Below, piece by piece: positions 19,512-28,232 of a DNA stretch of 64,000 nucleotides. The stretch comes from CBDHFN01 sp965262605. Its GTDB lineage: Bacteria > Pseudomonadota > Alphaproteobacteria > JASGCL01. The stretch lies in assembly GCA_965262605.1 (NCBI GenBank), contig CBDHFN010000003.1, positions 62,001 through 126,000 on the forward strand, given 5' to 3'. The notes beneath the pieces are model-generated. The model was not told the DNA's origin. It did not search any database and saw only the letters and a list, made by a program, of their open reading frames with translations. The position numbers and the translations under genes were made by a program. The stretch's first letter is position 1, and each line of letters opens with the position of its first letter.

Positions 19512-20018
19512 TTAAGCCGCTTGTTTATCCATCATGCTGATTAACATGGTTTGCGCAATTTTTTCGTCAATTTCTTCAACCAAAGCATATTCGCGCGCCA
19601 ATCTTGTGATGGCAGTTTGAAATAATTGCCGTTCGGAAAATGATTGTTCAACTTGCGTTTCTGGTTTATATAAATCACGAACAACTTCGGCTAATTGCTG
19701 GGGGTTGCCTGAATTTATTTTTGCCTCATATTCCATGGCGCGCCGCGCCCACATTGTTTTTTTCGCGCGCATTCTGCCTTTTAGTGATTTTACGGCTTCG
19801 TCCATTGTATCTTTGGAAGAAATTAAACGCAAACCACTTGTTGGCGCGCGGTTTGAAGGCACACGCACCATTAATCGGTCTTGTTCAAAATTTATCACGA
19901 TTAACTCAACTTCCATACCGCCAATTGATTTTTGTTCTGTGCCCATTATTTGCCCGACACCATGGGTTGGGTATACTACAAATTCACCCTTTTTTAATTT
20001 TTTTACTGAAATAGTCAT
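19512..20018 (-). CDS. carD: CarD-family transcription regulator
   Basis: The 168-residue protein begins with a CarD/TRCF RNA-polymerase-interaction domain (KKGEFVVYPTHGVGQI, residues 8-23) followed by a helical DNA-binding domain with MRAKKTMWARRAMEYEAK. CarD proteins stabilise open promoter complexes. The ATG at 20018 has GGAGA about six bases upstream; the frame stays open for 44 more codons but that part is not family-like. A good promoter lies at 20132-20160, leaving a leader of about 100 nt with a small hairpin. Confidence 0.92.
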   Translation of the reverse strand: MTISVKKLKKGEFVVYPTHGVGQIMGTEQKSIGGMEVELIVINFEQDRLMVRVPSNRAPTSGLRLISSKDTMDEAVKSLKGRMRAKKTMWARRAMEYEAKINSGNPQQLAEVVRDLYKPETQVEQSFSERQLFQTAITRLAREYALVEEIDEKIAQTMLISMMDKQAA

Positions 20019-20040
20019 TATTTTCTCCGTTTTGATGGGC

Positions 20041-20056
20041 TTGTTAAATCTAACAA
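20041..20056 (-). promoter_or_regulatory. Hairpin in the carD leader
   Basis: Perfect inverted repeat TTGTTA-AATC-TAACAA (plus strand) just ahead of the carD ribosome site. It could be a protein-binding site or a small RNA hairpin that affects carD expression. Role is inference. Confidence 0.35.
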
Positions 20057-20131
20057 ACTCAAATCTATATAAAAAATATATCCATATTTTGCAATTGAGA
20101 TATATCTTAGGCTCTTCCCTCCGCTTGAATA

Positions 20132-20160
20132 AACATAGCAAATTACGCATAAAGTTGCAA
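20132..20160 (-). promoter_or_regulatory. Predicted sigma-70-type promoter of carD
   Basis: Read on the minus strand: TTGCAA (20160-20155), 17-bp spacer, TATGTT (20137-20132). Good match to consensus with ideal spacing, in the gap between the divergent carD and ribD. Confidence 0.6.
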
Positions 20161-20280
20161 GAATTTTTTTTATTAATTATCCATATAAATTTGTTGACTT
20201 TTGCTAAAACTCTATGATTTTATGGGTGATGAGTGTATTTTATCATTGATAAAAAACCTAAAACCGCTTATGAAAAAAAG

Positions 20281-21360
20281 ATGAATCACGATTATTTTTA
20301 TGAAATTGCCTTGCGTTATGCAAGGCTTGGAGCGGGGCAATCTGCGCCCAATCCTTGCGTGGCTTGCGTCATCGTCAAAAATAATCAAATTTTGGCGATA
20401 AGCCGCACCGCGCCATATGGGCGACCCCATGGCGAGCAAATCGCGATTAAATCGCTTAGCCCCCAGCAATTGCAAGGCGCATCGGCTTATATCACGCTTG
20501 AACCTTGCGCCCATATTGGGCAAACGGAATCTTGCGCGGATTTAATTACCCAATCCAAGATTAAGCAAGTTATTTATGGACAAATTGATCCTGATACCCG
20601 TGTAAGCGGCAAATCATTGGCAAAATTGCAAGCAAACGGGGTTGAAACCATTGCAATTCAAGGCGATTTAGCTAAGCAAACTCAAATTCTTAATCGGGGT
20701 TTTGTGTTAAACCGCCTCAAAAATCGTCCGTTAATCGCGCTTAAATTGGCGACAAGCGCAGATTTTAAGACGCATCTTCAAACGGGGCAAACCATCAATA
20801 TTACAGCGGATATTATGCGCCATTATGGACGAATTATGCGCAATTTTTACGATGCGATAATGGTCGGCGGGCAAACAATTCGCGCCGATAACCCCGAACT
20901 TACAATACGCGATGGCATTCATCATCTGAACCGCCCGCGCATCATCTTAACCGCCGAACCTCAAACCTTAGTTAAAAGCCGCATTTGGCAAATTAACCAC
21001 CCCCAAGGCTTAATAATTTTAACAAAACCCCACCATCAATTACCCGCGCGGGATAATACGCAAATTTTTAGCCTTGATTTTGATAAACAAGAAGCAAATT
21101 TAAGCCAAGCCCTTAATATTTTAGCGACAAAATGCGGATTAACCCGAATTTTAGTGGAATCGGGCGGAAAATTGGCTAAAAGCCTCTGGCAAGCGGGGCG
21201 TGTAGATGAATTTTTATGGTTTAAAAGCCACGAAATAATTGGTGATGGCGGTATTCAAGCCTTTGATGCCGATTTTTTTGCAAAATTAAATCAATATCCG
21301 ATTTTAATGGCGCGGGATTTTGCCGAACATGGCAATTTCACGCATTTTCAAGTTAATTAA
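20281..21360 (+). CDS. ribD: Riboflavin biosynthesis bifunctional deaminase/reductase RibD
   Basis: RibD performs the deamination and reduction steps after GTP cyclohydrolase II in riboflavin synthesis. The 360-residue protein has an N-terminal CDA-type deaminase domain with zinc ligands in PHGEQIA and PCAHIGQTESC, and a C-terminal reductase domain (MVGGQTIRADNPELTIR, VESGGKLA). The usual HAE is HGE here; the ligands are kept. A GTG at 20233 would add 16 codons, but the ATG at 20281 aligns with the family N-terminus. No other rib genes are adjacent. Confidence 0.9.
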   Translation: MNHDYFYEIALRYARLGAGQSAPNPCVACVIVKNNQILAISRTAPYGRPHGEQIAIKSLSPQQLQGASAYITLEPCAHIGQTESCADLITQSKIKQVIYGQIDPDTRVSGKSLAKLQANGVETIAIQGDLAKQTQILNRGFVLNRLKNRPLIALKLATSADFKTHLQTGQTINITADIMRHYGRIMRNFYDAIMVGGQTIRADNPELTIRDGIHHLNRPRIILTAEPQTLVKSRIWQINHPQGLIILTKPHHQLPARDNTQIFSLDFDKQEANLSQALNILATKCGLTRILVESGGKLAKSLWQAGRVDEFLWFKSHEIIGDGGIQAFDADFFAKLNQYPILMARDFAEHGNFTHFQVN

Positions 21361-21374
21361 GCCAAAGATAAACA

Positions 21375-22058
21375 ATGATAAAAAAATTTTTCACCCCGAT
21401 AATTATAATAATTGCTTTGGCAAGTTATTATTATTTTGGCGTTAATAAATTGCTTAATTTAAACCAATTAGGGGAAAATTACCAAGCCATTCAGGGTATT
21501 ATTGCCGAAAATCAATATGGTGTTTATGGTGGTTTTTGGTTGGCGTATTTTTTATCGGTGGCATTTACCCTGCCTATTGCCTTAATTTTAACTATATTTG
21601 CGGGAATATTTTTTAATTTATGGATTGCGCTTGCCCTTGTTGTTAGTGCCGCATCCTTGGGCGCAATGGTTTTAATGATTTTAGCGCAATATTTTTTTGA
21701 ATCGTGGCAAAGCGATTTTATTGACAAAATAATGGCGAAAATTCGCGATGAATTACAAGAAAGCCCATGGTCATATGGAATTTTTTTACGATTAGTGCCG
21801 ATTTTTCCATTTGCCGCCGTAAATCTTGCATTGGCATTTTTGCAAATGAACAAGAAAATTTTCTTCGCCACAACCTTCATTGGCATCATACCGGGTTCGT
21901 ATATGTTTTTATCAGTTGCGGGATTCATTGGCGAAATATTACAAAATTCTGGGGAAATTCAAGCCCCTAAACTGGCTTGGGACGATATTTTGCAATTGAC
22001 TTTATTAGGAATTTTTAGCATTTTGCCCATTATCATAAAAAAGATTCGCAAAAAATAA
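21375..22058 (+). CDS. TVP38/TMEM64 family inner-membrane protein
   Basis: This 227-residue membrane protein has about five helices and the family core FAGIFFNLWIALALV and FLRLVPIFPFAAVNLALAF, followed by IIPGSYMF. Bacterial members are DedA-like proteins implicated in lipid scrambling or membrane homeostasis; the exact role here is unknown. It starts 14 bp after ribD and is probably co-transcribed. Confidence 0.85.
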   Translation: MIKKFFTPIIIIIALASYYYFGVNKLLNLNQLGENYQAIQGIIAENQYGVYGGFWLAYFLSVAFTLPIALILTIFAGIFFNLWIALALVVSAASLGAMVLMILAQYFFESWQSDFIDKIMAKIRDELQESPWSYGIFLRLVPIFPFAAVNLALAFLQMNKKIFFATTFIGIIPGSYMFLSVAGFIGEILQNSGEIQAPKLAWDDILQLTLLGIFSILPIIIKKIRKK

Positions 22059-22104
22059 AAAATAACTTGATTTATTAAAATTTATTAGTTAAACGATAGC
22101 TACT

Positions 22105-22181
<77 letters not shown>

Positions 22182-22205
22182 TTTTAGATAATTTAGGAAT
22201 TATTT

Positions 22206-22523
22206 ATGCAAAAATTTCAAGCTGATGATTATCAACAATCTTTACCCACTAAAGATGGTAAGTTTTTTATTGAATGTTTAAAACATGCTGATGCTTCGGT
22301 AGAAATTTATGCGCCTAAAAAAATTGATAATCAACAACCCCATACCCAAGACGAAATTTATTGCATCATTGCAGGAAATGGCAAATTTCAATGCGGTGAT
22401 GAAACTACCGATTTTAAAAGTGGCGATTTATTATTTGTGCCCGCAAAAATTCCGCATTATTTTTTTGATTTTTCTGATGATTTTCAAACATGGGTGATTT
22501 TTTTTGGAAAAATTCACAATTAA
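22206..22523 (+). CDS. Small cupin-domain protein
   Basis: A single-domain cupin of 105 residues. Motif 1 is QPHTQDEIYCIIAGNGKFQ, with H and E metal-ligand candidates, and motif 2 is GDLLFVPAKIPHYF, with a histidine. Such proteins bind a metal and may be small enzymes or sensors; no specific function can be given. It stands alone between tRNA-Arg and the convergent dcd gene. Confidence 0.75.
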   Translation: MQKFQADDYQQSLPTKDGKFFIECLKHADASVEIYAPKKIDNQQPHTQDEIYCIIAGNGKFQCGDETTDFKSGDLLFVPAKIPHYFFDFSDDFQTWVIFFGKIHN

Positions 22524-22648
22524 TAAACCAGTTTGCTATTCGGGATATAAATAGAAATTGAGGGTGTTTTTCCGATTAGCGCAAATTTACAACTTAATAG
22601 AATAAACTATACTAAAAAAAATACCCCAAGCTTCATTATTTATTATCG

Positions 22649-23203
22649 CTAAATTTTTGGCACAGTAACGCCGGTTTGATTCATATATTTGCCCTTGCGG
22701 TCTTTATATGAAACTTCGGGGGGCAATTCGCCGCGAAAAAATAAAAATTGGCATGCGCCCTCATCGGCATAAATTTTCGCCGGCAATGGCGTGGTATTTG
22801 AAAATTCTAAGGTAACATGCCCCTGCCATTCGGGTTCAAGCGGCGTGACATTAACGATAATTCCGCATCTTGCGTAAGTTGATTTGCCCAAGCAAACCAC
22901 TAAAATATCGCGGGGAATCTTAAAATATTCCACGGTGCGCGCCAAAGCAAAGCTGTTGGGGGGAATGATACATTCCTTGGCTTTACGGCGCACAAAGGCG
23001 GTTTCTTGAAAATTTTTCGGGTCTACCAAGGCATTATCTACATTGGTAAAAATTAAAAATTCATCGGCAACCCTTGCATCATAACCAAATGACGATAAAC
23101 CAAATGAAATTACCCCATCGCGCCGTTGCGATTCCACAAATGGGCTTATCATTTCTTGGTTAATTGCTAAATCTCTGATAATTTTATCGGGTAATATGCT
23201 CAT
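22649..23203 (-). CDS. dcd: dCTP deaminase
   Basis: Dcd converts dCTP to dUTP for thymidylate synthesis. The 184-residue protein has LSSFGYDARV, LGKSTYARCG and TPLEPEWQGHVTLEFSN, which hold the catalytic serine/arginine and glutamate. Full length. It starts 6 bp after the adenine methyltransferase on the same strand and has a GAGG ribosome site. Confidence 0.95.
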   Translation of the reverse strand: MSILPDKIIRDLAINQEMISPFVESQRRDGVISFGLSSFGYDARVADEFLIFTNVDNALVDPKNFQETAFVRRKAKECIIPPNSFALARTVEYFKIPRDILVVCLGKSTYARCGIIVNVTPLEPEWQGHVTLEFSNTTPLPAKIYADEGACQFLFFRGELPPEVSYKDRKGKYMNQTGVTVPKI

Positions 23204-23209
23204 TTTGCC

Positions 23210-24139
23210 TCACTTTTGTTGATTGCTGCTATTGCGTTCCCAAAAATAGCCATCATAATAGCCTTGGATATTATGATTCATTTGCGCTAAATTCAAGCGT
23301 TTTTCGCTTATAGCGCAATATTTTTTATCAATATCAATGCCACAATATCGGCGATTTAATTTTTTCGCCACCACCGCCGTTGTGCCCGACCCTAAAAAAG
23401 GATCAAAAACTACATCACCCTCTTTGGAGCTTGCCAAAATTATTTTAGCCAATAATTTTTCGGGTTTTTGGGTGGGATGTTCGGTATTTTCTGCCATAGA
23501 CCAAAAAGGAATCGTAATATCCGTCCAAATATTTGATGGGTAAGTTAGCCGAAAATTGCCATCTTGTTCGCCTTGCCAATCTTTGGGCGCGCCATGCGCA
23601 TTTTTATAAGGCGCAATGACTTTTTTTTTGGTTTTAACCGCATCTACATTAAAATAATAATCCTTGGAATTCGTGCAAAACCAAATATCCTCTGAACAAT
23701 TTTTCCAATTATTTTTTGCGCCGCGCCCTTTTTCGCGTTCAAATGTGATGCGATTTTGAATGATAAAATGTTCGGCGCAAACGGCTTCAATTGCCGAAGA
23801 AGACCGCCAATCACCACAAATATAAAGCGAGGCATTTGGTTTTAAAATTCGCTTCACCATGGGCAACCATTGATTTAACCAAAGAATATAATCTTGGTTC
23901 GTCATGGCGCGAAATTGCACTTGGTTAAAATCCTTATCCATATTATAAGGCGGGTCGGCAACCATTAAATCAACAAACCTATCGGGTAAATTCGGCAAAA
24001 TTTTAAAAACATCGCCATTGATGATAATATCATGGCAGTTTTTCGGGCAATTTGATAAATCCTCATGAATCAAATTGCGCGAAAATTCCGTTATTTCCTC
24101 GGGCGAACACGAAATAGTTTTATTGCGGCTTTGGTTCAT
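23210..24139 (-). CDS. Solitary adenine-type DNA methyltransferase (beta class)
   Basis: This 309-residue enzyme has the catalytic motif DPPYN (about residues 62-66) ahead of the AdoMet-binding motif FDPFLGSGTT (about 246-254), the motif IV-before-I order of beta-class amino-methyltransferases, plus HPTQKPEKL. It lacks the C-terminal extension found in CcrM, so it is not clearly the cell-cycle GANTC enzyme. No restriction gene is next to it. An in-frame GTG at 24145 exists, but the ATG at 24139 has ACAAGG five bases upstream. It overlaps a small basic reading frame at its 5' end and runs into dcd. Confidence 0.82.
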   Translation of the reverse strand: MNQSRNKTISCSPEEITEFSRNLIHEDLSNCPKNCHDIIINGDVFKILPNLPDRFVDLMVADPPYNMDKDFNQVQFRAMTNQDYILWLNQWLPMVKRILKPNASLYICGDWRSSSAIEAVCAEHFIIQNRITFEREKGRGAKNNWKNCSEDIWFCTNSKDYYFNVDAVKTKKKVIAPYKNAHGAPKDWQGEQDGNFRLTYPSNIWTDITIPFWSMAENTEHPTQKPEKLLAKIILASSKEGDVVFDPFLGSGTTAVVAKKLNRRYCGIDIDKKYCAISEKRLNLAQMNHNIQGYYDGYFWERNSSNQQK

Positions 24140-24227
24140 GCTCACCTTGTCTCTTGCGTTGTTGCGCTTTGCGTTTAAGCAAGTTTTGCTTTAATTGTTC
24201 GGCGAGTTTATTCTTGTCAATTGCCAT
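24120..24227 (-). CDS. Possible small basic protein (35 residues)
   Basis: The frame reads MAIDKNKLAEQLKQNLLKRK followed by QQRKRQ and ends PKPQ; it is strongly basic and helical-looking. Similar short K/R/Q-rich products are seen in alphaproteobacterial genomes, but I cannot name a family with certainty. The last 20 bp overlap the methyltransferase start, so it could act as a coupled leader gene. Its ribosome site is weak (AAGGA about 13 bases upstream). Confidence 0.4.
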   Translation of the reverse strand: MAIDKNKLAEQLKQNLLKRKAQQRKRQGEHEPKPQ

Positions 24228-24372
24228 GGTTAAAAGCAGTTTCCTTAATTTGTTTAAAAATTATCATCAATAACGATAATAAATATTTTAAGTTTAAGTG
24301 GAATTTTTTCTCTGTGCTAACGCAACAGCTCAAAATCCCCCTTAACAACCCCCTTAAATTAAAAATCCAACA

Positions 24373-24399
24373 AATATAGTGAATTTTATTCACTATATT
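24373..24399 (-). terminator. Inverted repeat downstream of eno
   Basis: Perfect 11-bp stem AATATAGTGAA / TTCACTATATT with a 5-nt loop, starting a few bases past the eno stop on the minus strand and followed within about 6 nt by a short T-run. The stem is A+T-rich, so it is a weak intrinsic terminator or an RNA 3'-end stabiliser. Confidence 0.5.
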
Positions 24400-24407
24400 C
24401 GGAATTT

Positions 24408-25682
24408 TTAACATTTCAAAATTTCTGTGCCAGCATATTGGGCATAAGCACCTAATTCGCGTTCAATGCGCAATAATTGGTTATATTTTGCAGTGCGGTC
24501 GCTGCGGCATGGCGCACCAGTTTTAATTTGCCCGCATCTTAACGCGACGGCTAAATCAGCGATGGTAGCATCCTCGGTTTCACCGCTGCGGTGCGACATG
24601 ATGCAATTATAGCCAGATTTTTGCGCGATTTGCACCGCTTGGATAGTCTCACTAAGCGTGCCAATTTGATTGGGTTTTACCAATAACGCATTGGCAAGCC
24701 CATCTTTGATACCTTGGCGAAGAATTTTGGGATTAGTTACAAATAAATCATCGCCAACAATTTGCAATTTTTTACCCAATAACTTGGTTAAAATCGTCCA
24801 CCCTTGATGGTCGTCCTCTGCCATGCCGTCTTCAATGGAATATATCGGATATTTTTTTGCTAAATCGCTTAAATATTCGCCGTGCGCCTTGGCGTCAAAT
24901 TTTTTACCTTCGCCCTTCATGTCATAAATGCCTTTGCTATGATATTCGCTTGACGCGCAATCAAGCGCGATAAAAACCTCTTTGCCCGCGGTAAAACCCG
25001 CCGATTTTATCGCTTGGCAGATACTATCAAGGGCTTGTTCCGCCGAAGAAAAATTGGGGGCAAAGCCGCCCTCGTCGCCGACATTGCTATTATAACCCTT
25101 GTCTTTAATAAGTTTTTTTAATTGCTGAAAAATTTCAACCCCGCCTTGCAAAGCTGATGAAAAACTGCGAAAATCAATCGGCATTATCATAAATTCTTGA
25201 ATATCAATCGGATTATCGGCATGTTTGCCACCATTAATAATATTCATCATCGGCACGGGTAAATAATTTGCCGATACTCCGCCCACATATTTATATAAAG
25301 ATTGCCCCGTTGTGATGGCGGCTGCCTTGGCGCAAGCAAGGGATACACCTAATATTGCGTTCGCGCCCATGCGTTTTTTATTATCCGTGCCGTCTAATTC
25401 GCATAATAACGAATCAATTTGCGCTTGATTCGTGGCATCAATGCCCATTAATAAATCTTGAATCGCGCCGTTGCAATTATCCACGGCATTTTGCACAGCT
25501 TTGCCGCCATAATTTTTGCCACCATCGCGAAGTTCATGGGCTTCATGCGTGCCAGTTGAAGCCCCCGAAGGCACAGCAGCGCGCCCAATGGCTCCGCTAT
25601 CGCAATGCACTTCTACTTCAATGGTTGGAAAACCGCGCGAATCTAAAATTTGTAATGCTTGAATGCCGATAATTTGCGTCAT
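24408..25682 (-). CDS. eno: Enolase
   Basis: Enolase converts 2-phosphoglycerate to phosphoenolpyruvate. The 424-residue protein has the metal and substrate motifs GDDLFVTN, LLVKPNQIGTL and the signature SHRSGETED, and begins with ALQILDSRGFPTIEV. Full length with a GGAG ribosome site. A TTGCAA/TAATAA promoter candidate lies upstream. In many relatives eno is next to pdhA; here they are 5 kb apart. Confidence 0.97.
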   Translation of the reverse strand: MTQIIGIQALQILDSRGFPTIEVEVHCDSGAIGRAAVPSGASTGTHEAHELRDGGKNYGGKAVQNAVDNCNGAIQDLLMGIDATNQAQIDSLLCELDGTDNKKRMGANAILGVSLACAKAAAITTGQSLYKYVGGVSANYLPVPMMNIINGGKHADNPIDIQEFMIMPIDFRSFSSALQGGVEIFQQLKKLIKDKGYNSNVGDEGGFAPNFSSAEQALDSICQAIKSAGFTAGKEVFIALDCASSEYHSKGIYDMKGEGKKFDAKAHGEYLSDLAKKYPIYSIEDGMAEDDHQGWTILTKLLGKKLQIVGDDLFVTNPKILRQGIKDGLANALLVKPNQIGTLSETIQAVQIAQKSGYNCIMSHRSGETEDATIADLAVALRCGQIKTGAPCRSDRTAKYNQLLRIERELGAYAQYAGTEILKC

Positions 25683-25704
25683 AAATGCTCCTATTTTTTC
25701 GGTA

Positions 25705-25732
25705 TTATTAGCAAGATTCTTGGGTTTTGCAA
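25705..25732 (-). promoter_or_regulatory. Predicted promoter of eno
   Basis: Minus strand: TTGCAA (25732-25727), 16-bp spacer, TAATAA (25710-25705), about 22 bp ahead of the start codon. Moderate match. Confidence 0.4.
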
Positions 25733-25740
25733 ATTATATT

Positions 25741-25769
25741 TTGACATGGTCGTAATTTTCTATTAAAAT
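25741..25769 (+). promoter_or_regulatory. Predicted sigma-70-type promoter of pepP
   Basis: Consensus TTGACA (25741-25746), 17-bp spacer, TAAAAT (25764-25769). Transcription would start near 25776, leaving a short leader with an AAGGA ribosome site before the ATG at 25792. Confidence 0.65.
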
Positions 25770-25791
25770 AGTCTCTAACAAGGATTTAAAA

Positions 25792-27525
25792 ATGGTATAT
25801 TACAAACAAATACAACAATGGTTGAAAAACGAAAATTTGGAATCTTATTTATTTACCAGAGGCGATAGATTCTTGGGTGAATATGTTGCGCCTTGCGATG
25901 ATTATTTAAATTTTGCCACGGGATTTTCTGGTTCCGCTGGCAGCGCCATTATCACCCAAAGCCAAGTTTTATTATTTATTGACGGCAGGTATACCGTGCA
26001 AGCCGCCAAAGAATGCGCCAGTGATGATATTACTATTTTTGGTCCCAATGATCCCAGCATGATGGCTTGGCTTAGCAAAAATCCGCCAAAAATTTTGGGG
26101 GTTGATGCCCAAACTATCAGCCATAGCATGATTGAAAATTTTATTGCCCAGAAAATCGCGATTAAAAATATCGCCAATCCCTTGGATAATTTAGTGGAAA
26201 ATCGCCCCGCCCGCCCGTGCGAGCCTGTATTTGAACATCCGATTGAATATGCTGGCGCATCAGTTGAAGCAAAATTAGCGCAAATTTGCGCCGATATTAA
26301 CCATGCGGGCGCGGATAGTTTCTTGATTGCCATGAATGATAGTCTTTGCTGGTTATTAAATATTCGTGGTTCTGATGTGCCTTATAATCCCGTGGTGCAT
26401 GCCTATGGCTTAGTGCATCAAAACGGCAATATAGATATTTTTATTGAAAAAAAATCTAGATTTGCGCCGATTCGTTCTATGGTTCGTCTGCATGAGTTTG
26501 ATGAATGGCGCGAATTTGTGCATAATTACGCCCAAAATGGCACTAAAATCGGCTTTGACAAGGCACGCACGCCGCATATTTTGATTGATGAATATATTAA
26601 TCATGGCGGCAAGCCGATATTTATGACTGACCCTATCACTATGCCCAAAGCCTGTAAAAATGAAACCGAGCAACAAGGCGCGCGCAACGCCCATATTCGC
26701 GATGGCGTGGCGATGGTGAAGTTTTTATGCTGGTTTAAGCAAAATTATCAGCCAAACTGCTTGTCAGAATTAATTTTAAGCGATAAATTATTGGAATTTC
26801 GTTCGCAAAGCAATTTATTCATGGGTGCTTCATTTACCACTATCGCATCGGCGGGGGCGAATGGGGCAATTAATCATTATCGCCCAACCCCCGAAACGAA
26901 TCTTTATTTGCAAGACGACCATGTATTTTTATTGGATTCTGGCGGGCAATATTGGGACGGCACGACCGATATTACCCGCACAATTTTTATGCCTAATGCT
27001 TACCGTGAAGATAGAAAAATTGCCTATACCGCCGTATTACAAGGGCATATCGCGCTTAGCATGGCAAAATTTCCCAAGGGTATTTCGGGGCATCAATTAG
27101 ACAGCATCGCACGCAAACCATTATGGGCGGTTGGTTTGGATTTTCAACATGGCACCGGGCATGGGGTTGGCAGTTTTATGAATGTCCACGAAGGTCCCCA
27201 GCGCATAAGCCCCGCATTTAACGATGTCGCCATGCGCGTGGGCATGATAACTTCCAATGAACCGGGTTATTATGTCGCCAATGATTACGGCATCAGAATT
27301 GAAAATTTAATTTTATGCGTGGCACAAAATAATGATGGCTCAGTTTTGGGTTTTGAAGATTTAACATACACGCCGATTGACACAAGCCCCATTGTGCTTA
27401 ATATGCTTAATGATGCTGAAATTAATTGGCTTAATAATTATCATCGGCGTTGTTTTGAAAAATTATCACCATTTTTAAACAACGATGAAGTTGCTTGGTT
27501 AAAACACGCAACCCAAGCAATTTAA
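25792..27525 (+). CDS. pepP: Xaa-Pro aminopeptidase (M24B family)
   Basis: This 577-residue enzyme removes N-terminal residues ahead of proline. It has two N-terminal creatinase-like domains (DGRYTVQAAKECA) and a C-terminal pita-bread metallopeptidase domain with the ligand motifs LDSGGQYWDGTTDITRT, HGTGHGVGSFMNVHEGP and TSNEPGYY. The three-domain length fits the longer type seen in alphaproteobacteria. It is followed after two bases by the neuA-like gene. Confidence 0.92.
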   Translation: MVYYKQIQQWLKNENLESYLFTRGDRFLGEYVAPCDDYLNFATGFSGSAGSAIITQSQVLLFIDGRYTVQAAKECASDDITIFGPNDPSMMAWLSKNPPKILGVDAQTISHSMIENFIAQKIAIKNIANPLDNLVENRPARPCEPVFEHPIEYAGASVEAKLAQICADINHAGADSFLIAMNDSLCWLLNIRGSDVPYNPVVHAYGLVHQNGNIDIFIEKKSRFAPIRSMVRLHEFDEWREFVHNYAQNGTKIGFDKARTPHILIDEYINHGGKPIFMTDPITMPKACKNETEQQGARNAHIRDGVAMVKFLCWFKQNYQPNCLSELILSDKLLEFRSQSNLFMGASFTTIASAGANGAINHYRPTPETNLYLQDDHVFLLDSGGQYWDGTTDITRTIFMPNAYREDRKIAYTAVLQGHIALSMAKFPKGISGHQLDSIARKPLWAVGLDFQHGTGHGVGSFMNVHEGPQRISPAFNDVAMRVGMITSNEPGYYVANDYGIRIENLILCVAQNNDGSVLGFEDLTYTPIDTSPIVLNMLNDAEINWLNNYHRRCFEKLSPFLNNDEVAWLKHATQAI

Positions 27526-27527
27526 TC

Positions 27528-28217
27528 ATGGAAAATCCCACGATTTTAGCCTTAATTGTCGCAAGGGCTGGTTCAAAAGGCATTATTGATAAAAATATTC
27601 AGCCCATTGGCGATATACCCATGCTTGCCCATAGTGTTTTGGCAGCCAAAGATTCGCGCTATATCCAAGAAATTATCATCTCCACCGACTCCGAACAATA
27701 TGCGCAAATCGCCGTGCAATATGGCGCAAAAGCCCCATTTATTCGCCCGCCAGAATTGGCAAGCGACACGGCAAGCTCCAATCAAGTAATTGCCCATGCT
27801 TTAACTATGGTAAGTGCGGATATTATCGTGCTTTTGCAAGCAACTTCACCGCTTCGCCTTGCAAGCGATATTGATAATGCCGTGCAATTATTTTTGGCAA
27901 AAAATGCCGATGTGGTTTATTCAGTGCAAGAAAATGTCAAACACCCCAATCTTTTTCGTTATTTAGAACCTGATGCTAAAATTCATAATTATCAAGCGAT
28001 TCCCAATGAATTAGCCCATTTACCGCGCCAAAATTATGAAAAAATATACGCGCTTAATGGCGCGATTTATGTTTTTCGTGCCGATTATTTTTTGCGCCAT
28101 GGCAATTTTTTATCGCAAAATGCTTATGGTTATATCATGCCCGCCGAACGATCTATTGATATTGACACGCCATTTGATTTAATGGTGGCGCGCGCGATAT
28201 GGCATGATAATAACTAA
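27528..28217 (+). CDS. neuA: CMP-sugar synthetase, acylneuraminate cytidylyltransferase family
   Basis: The 229-residue protein has ALIVARAGSKGI near the start, IISTDSEQYAQIA, LLQATSPLR and ERSIDIDTPFD, the nucleotide- and sugar-binding motifs of NeuA-type enzymes. They activate nonulosonic acids (sialic, legionaminic or pseudaminic acid) as CMP-sugars for surface glycans or flagellin. Which sugar cannot be told, and no neuB/neuC homologue is in the window. The ATG at 27528 is two bases past the pepP stop. Confidence 0.85.
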   Translation: MENPTILALIVARAGSKGIIDKNIQPIGDIPMLAHSVLAAKDSRYIQEIIISTDSEQYAQIAVQYGAKAPFIRPPELASDTASSNQVIAHALTMVSADIIVLLQATSPLRLASDIDNAVQLFLAKNADVVYSVQENVKHPNLFRYLEPDAKIHNYQAIPNELAHLPRQNYEKIYALNGAIYVFRADYFLRHGNFLSQNAYGYIMPAERSIDIDTPFDLMVARAIWHDNN

Positions 28218-28232
28218 AATTCCGCGTTAAAA

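Noticed and set aside
20019..20150. 44-codon N-terminal extension of CarD
   Set aside because: It crosses the predicted promoter and lacks family similarity; a strong ribosome site marks the ATG at 20018.
24217..24414. A 65-codon frame between eno and the methyltransferase
   Set aside because: Cysteine/leucine-rich with no family features, overlaps the eno stop, the terminator hairpin and the small basic frame.
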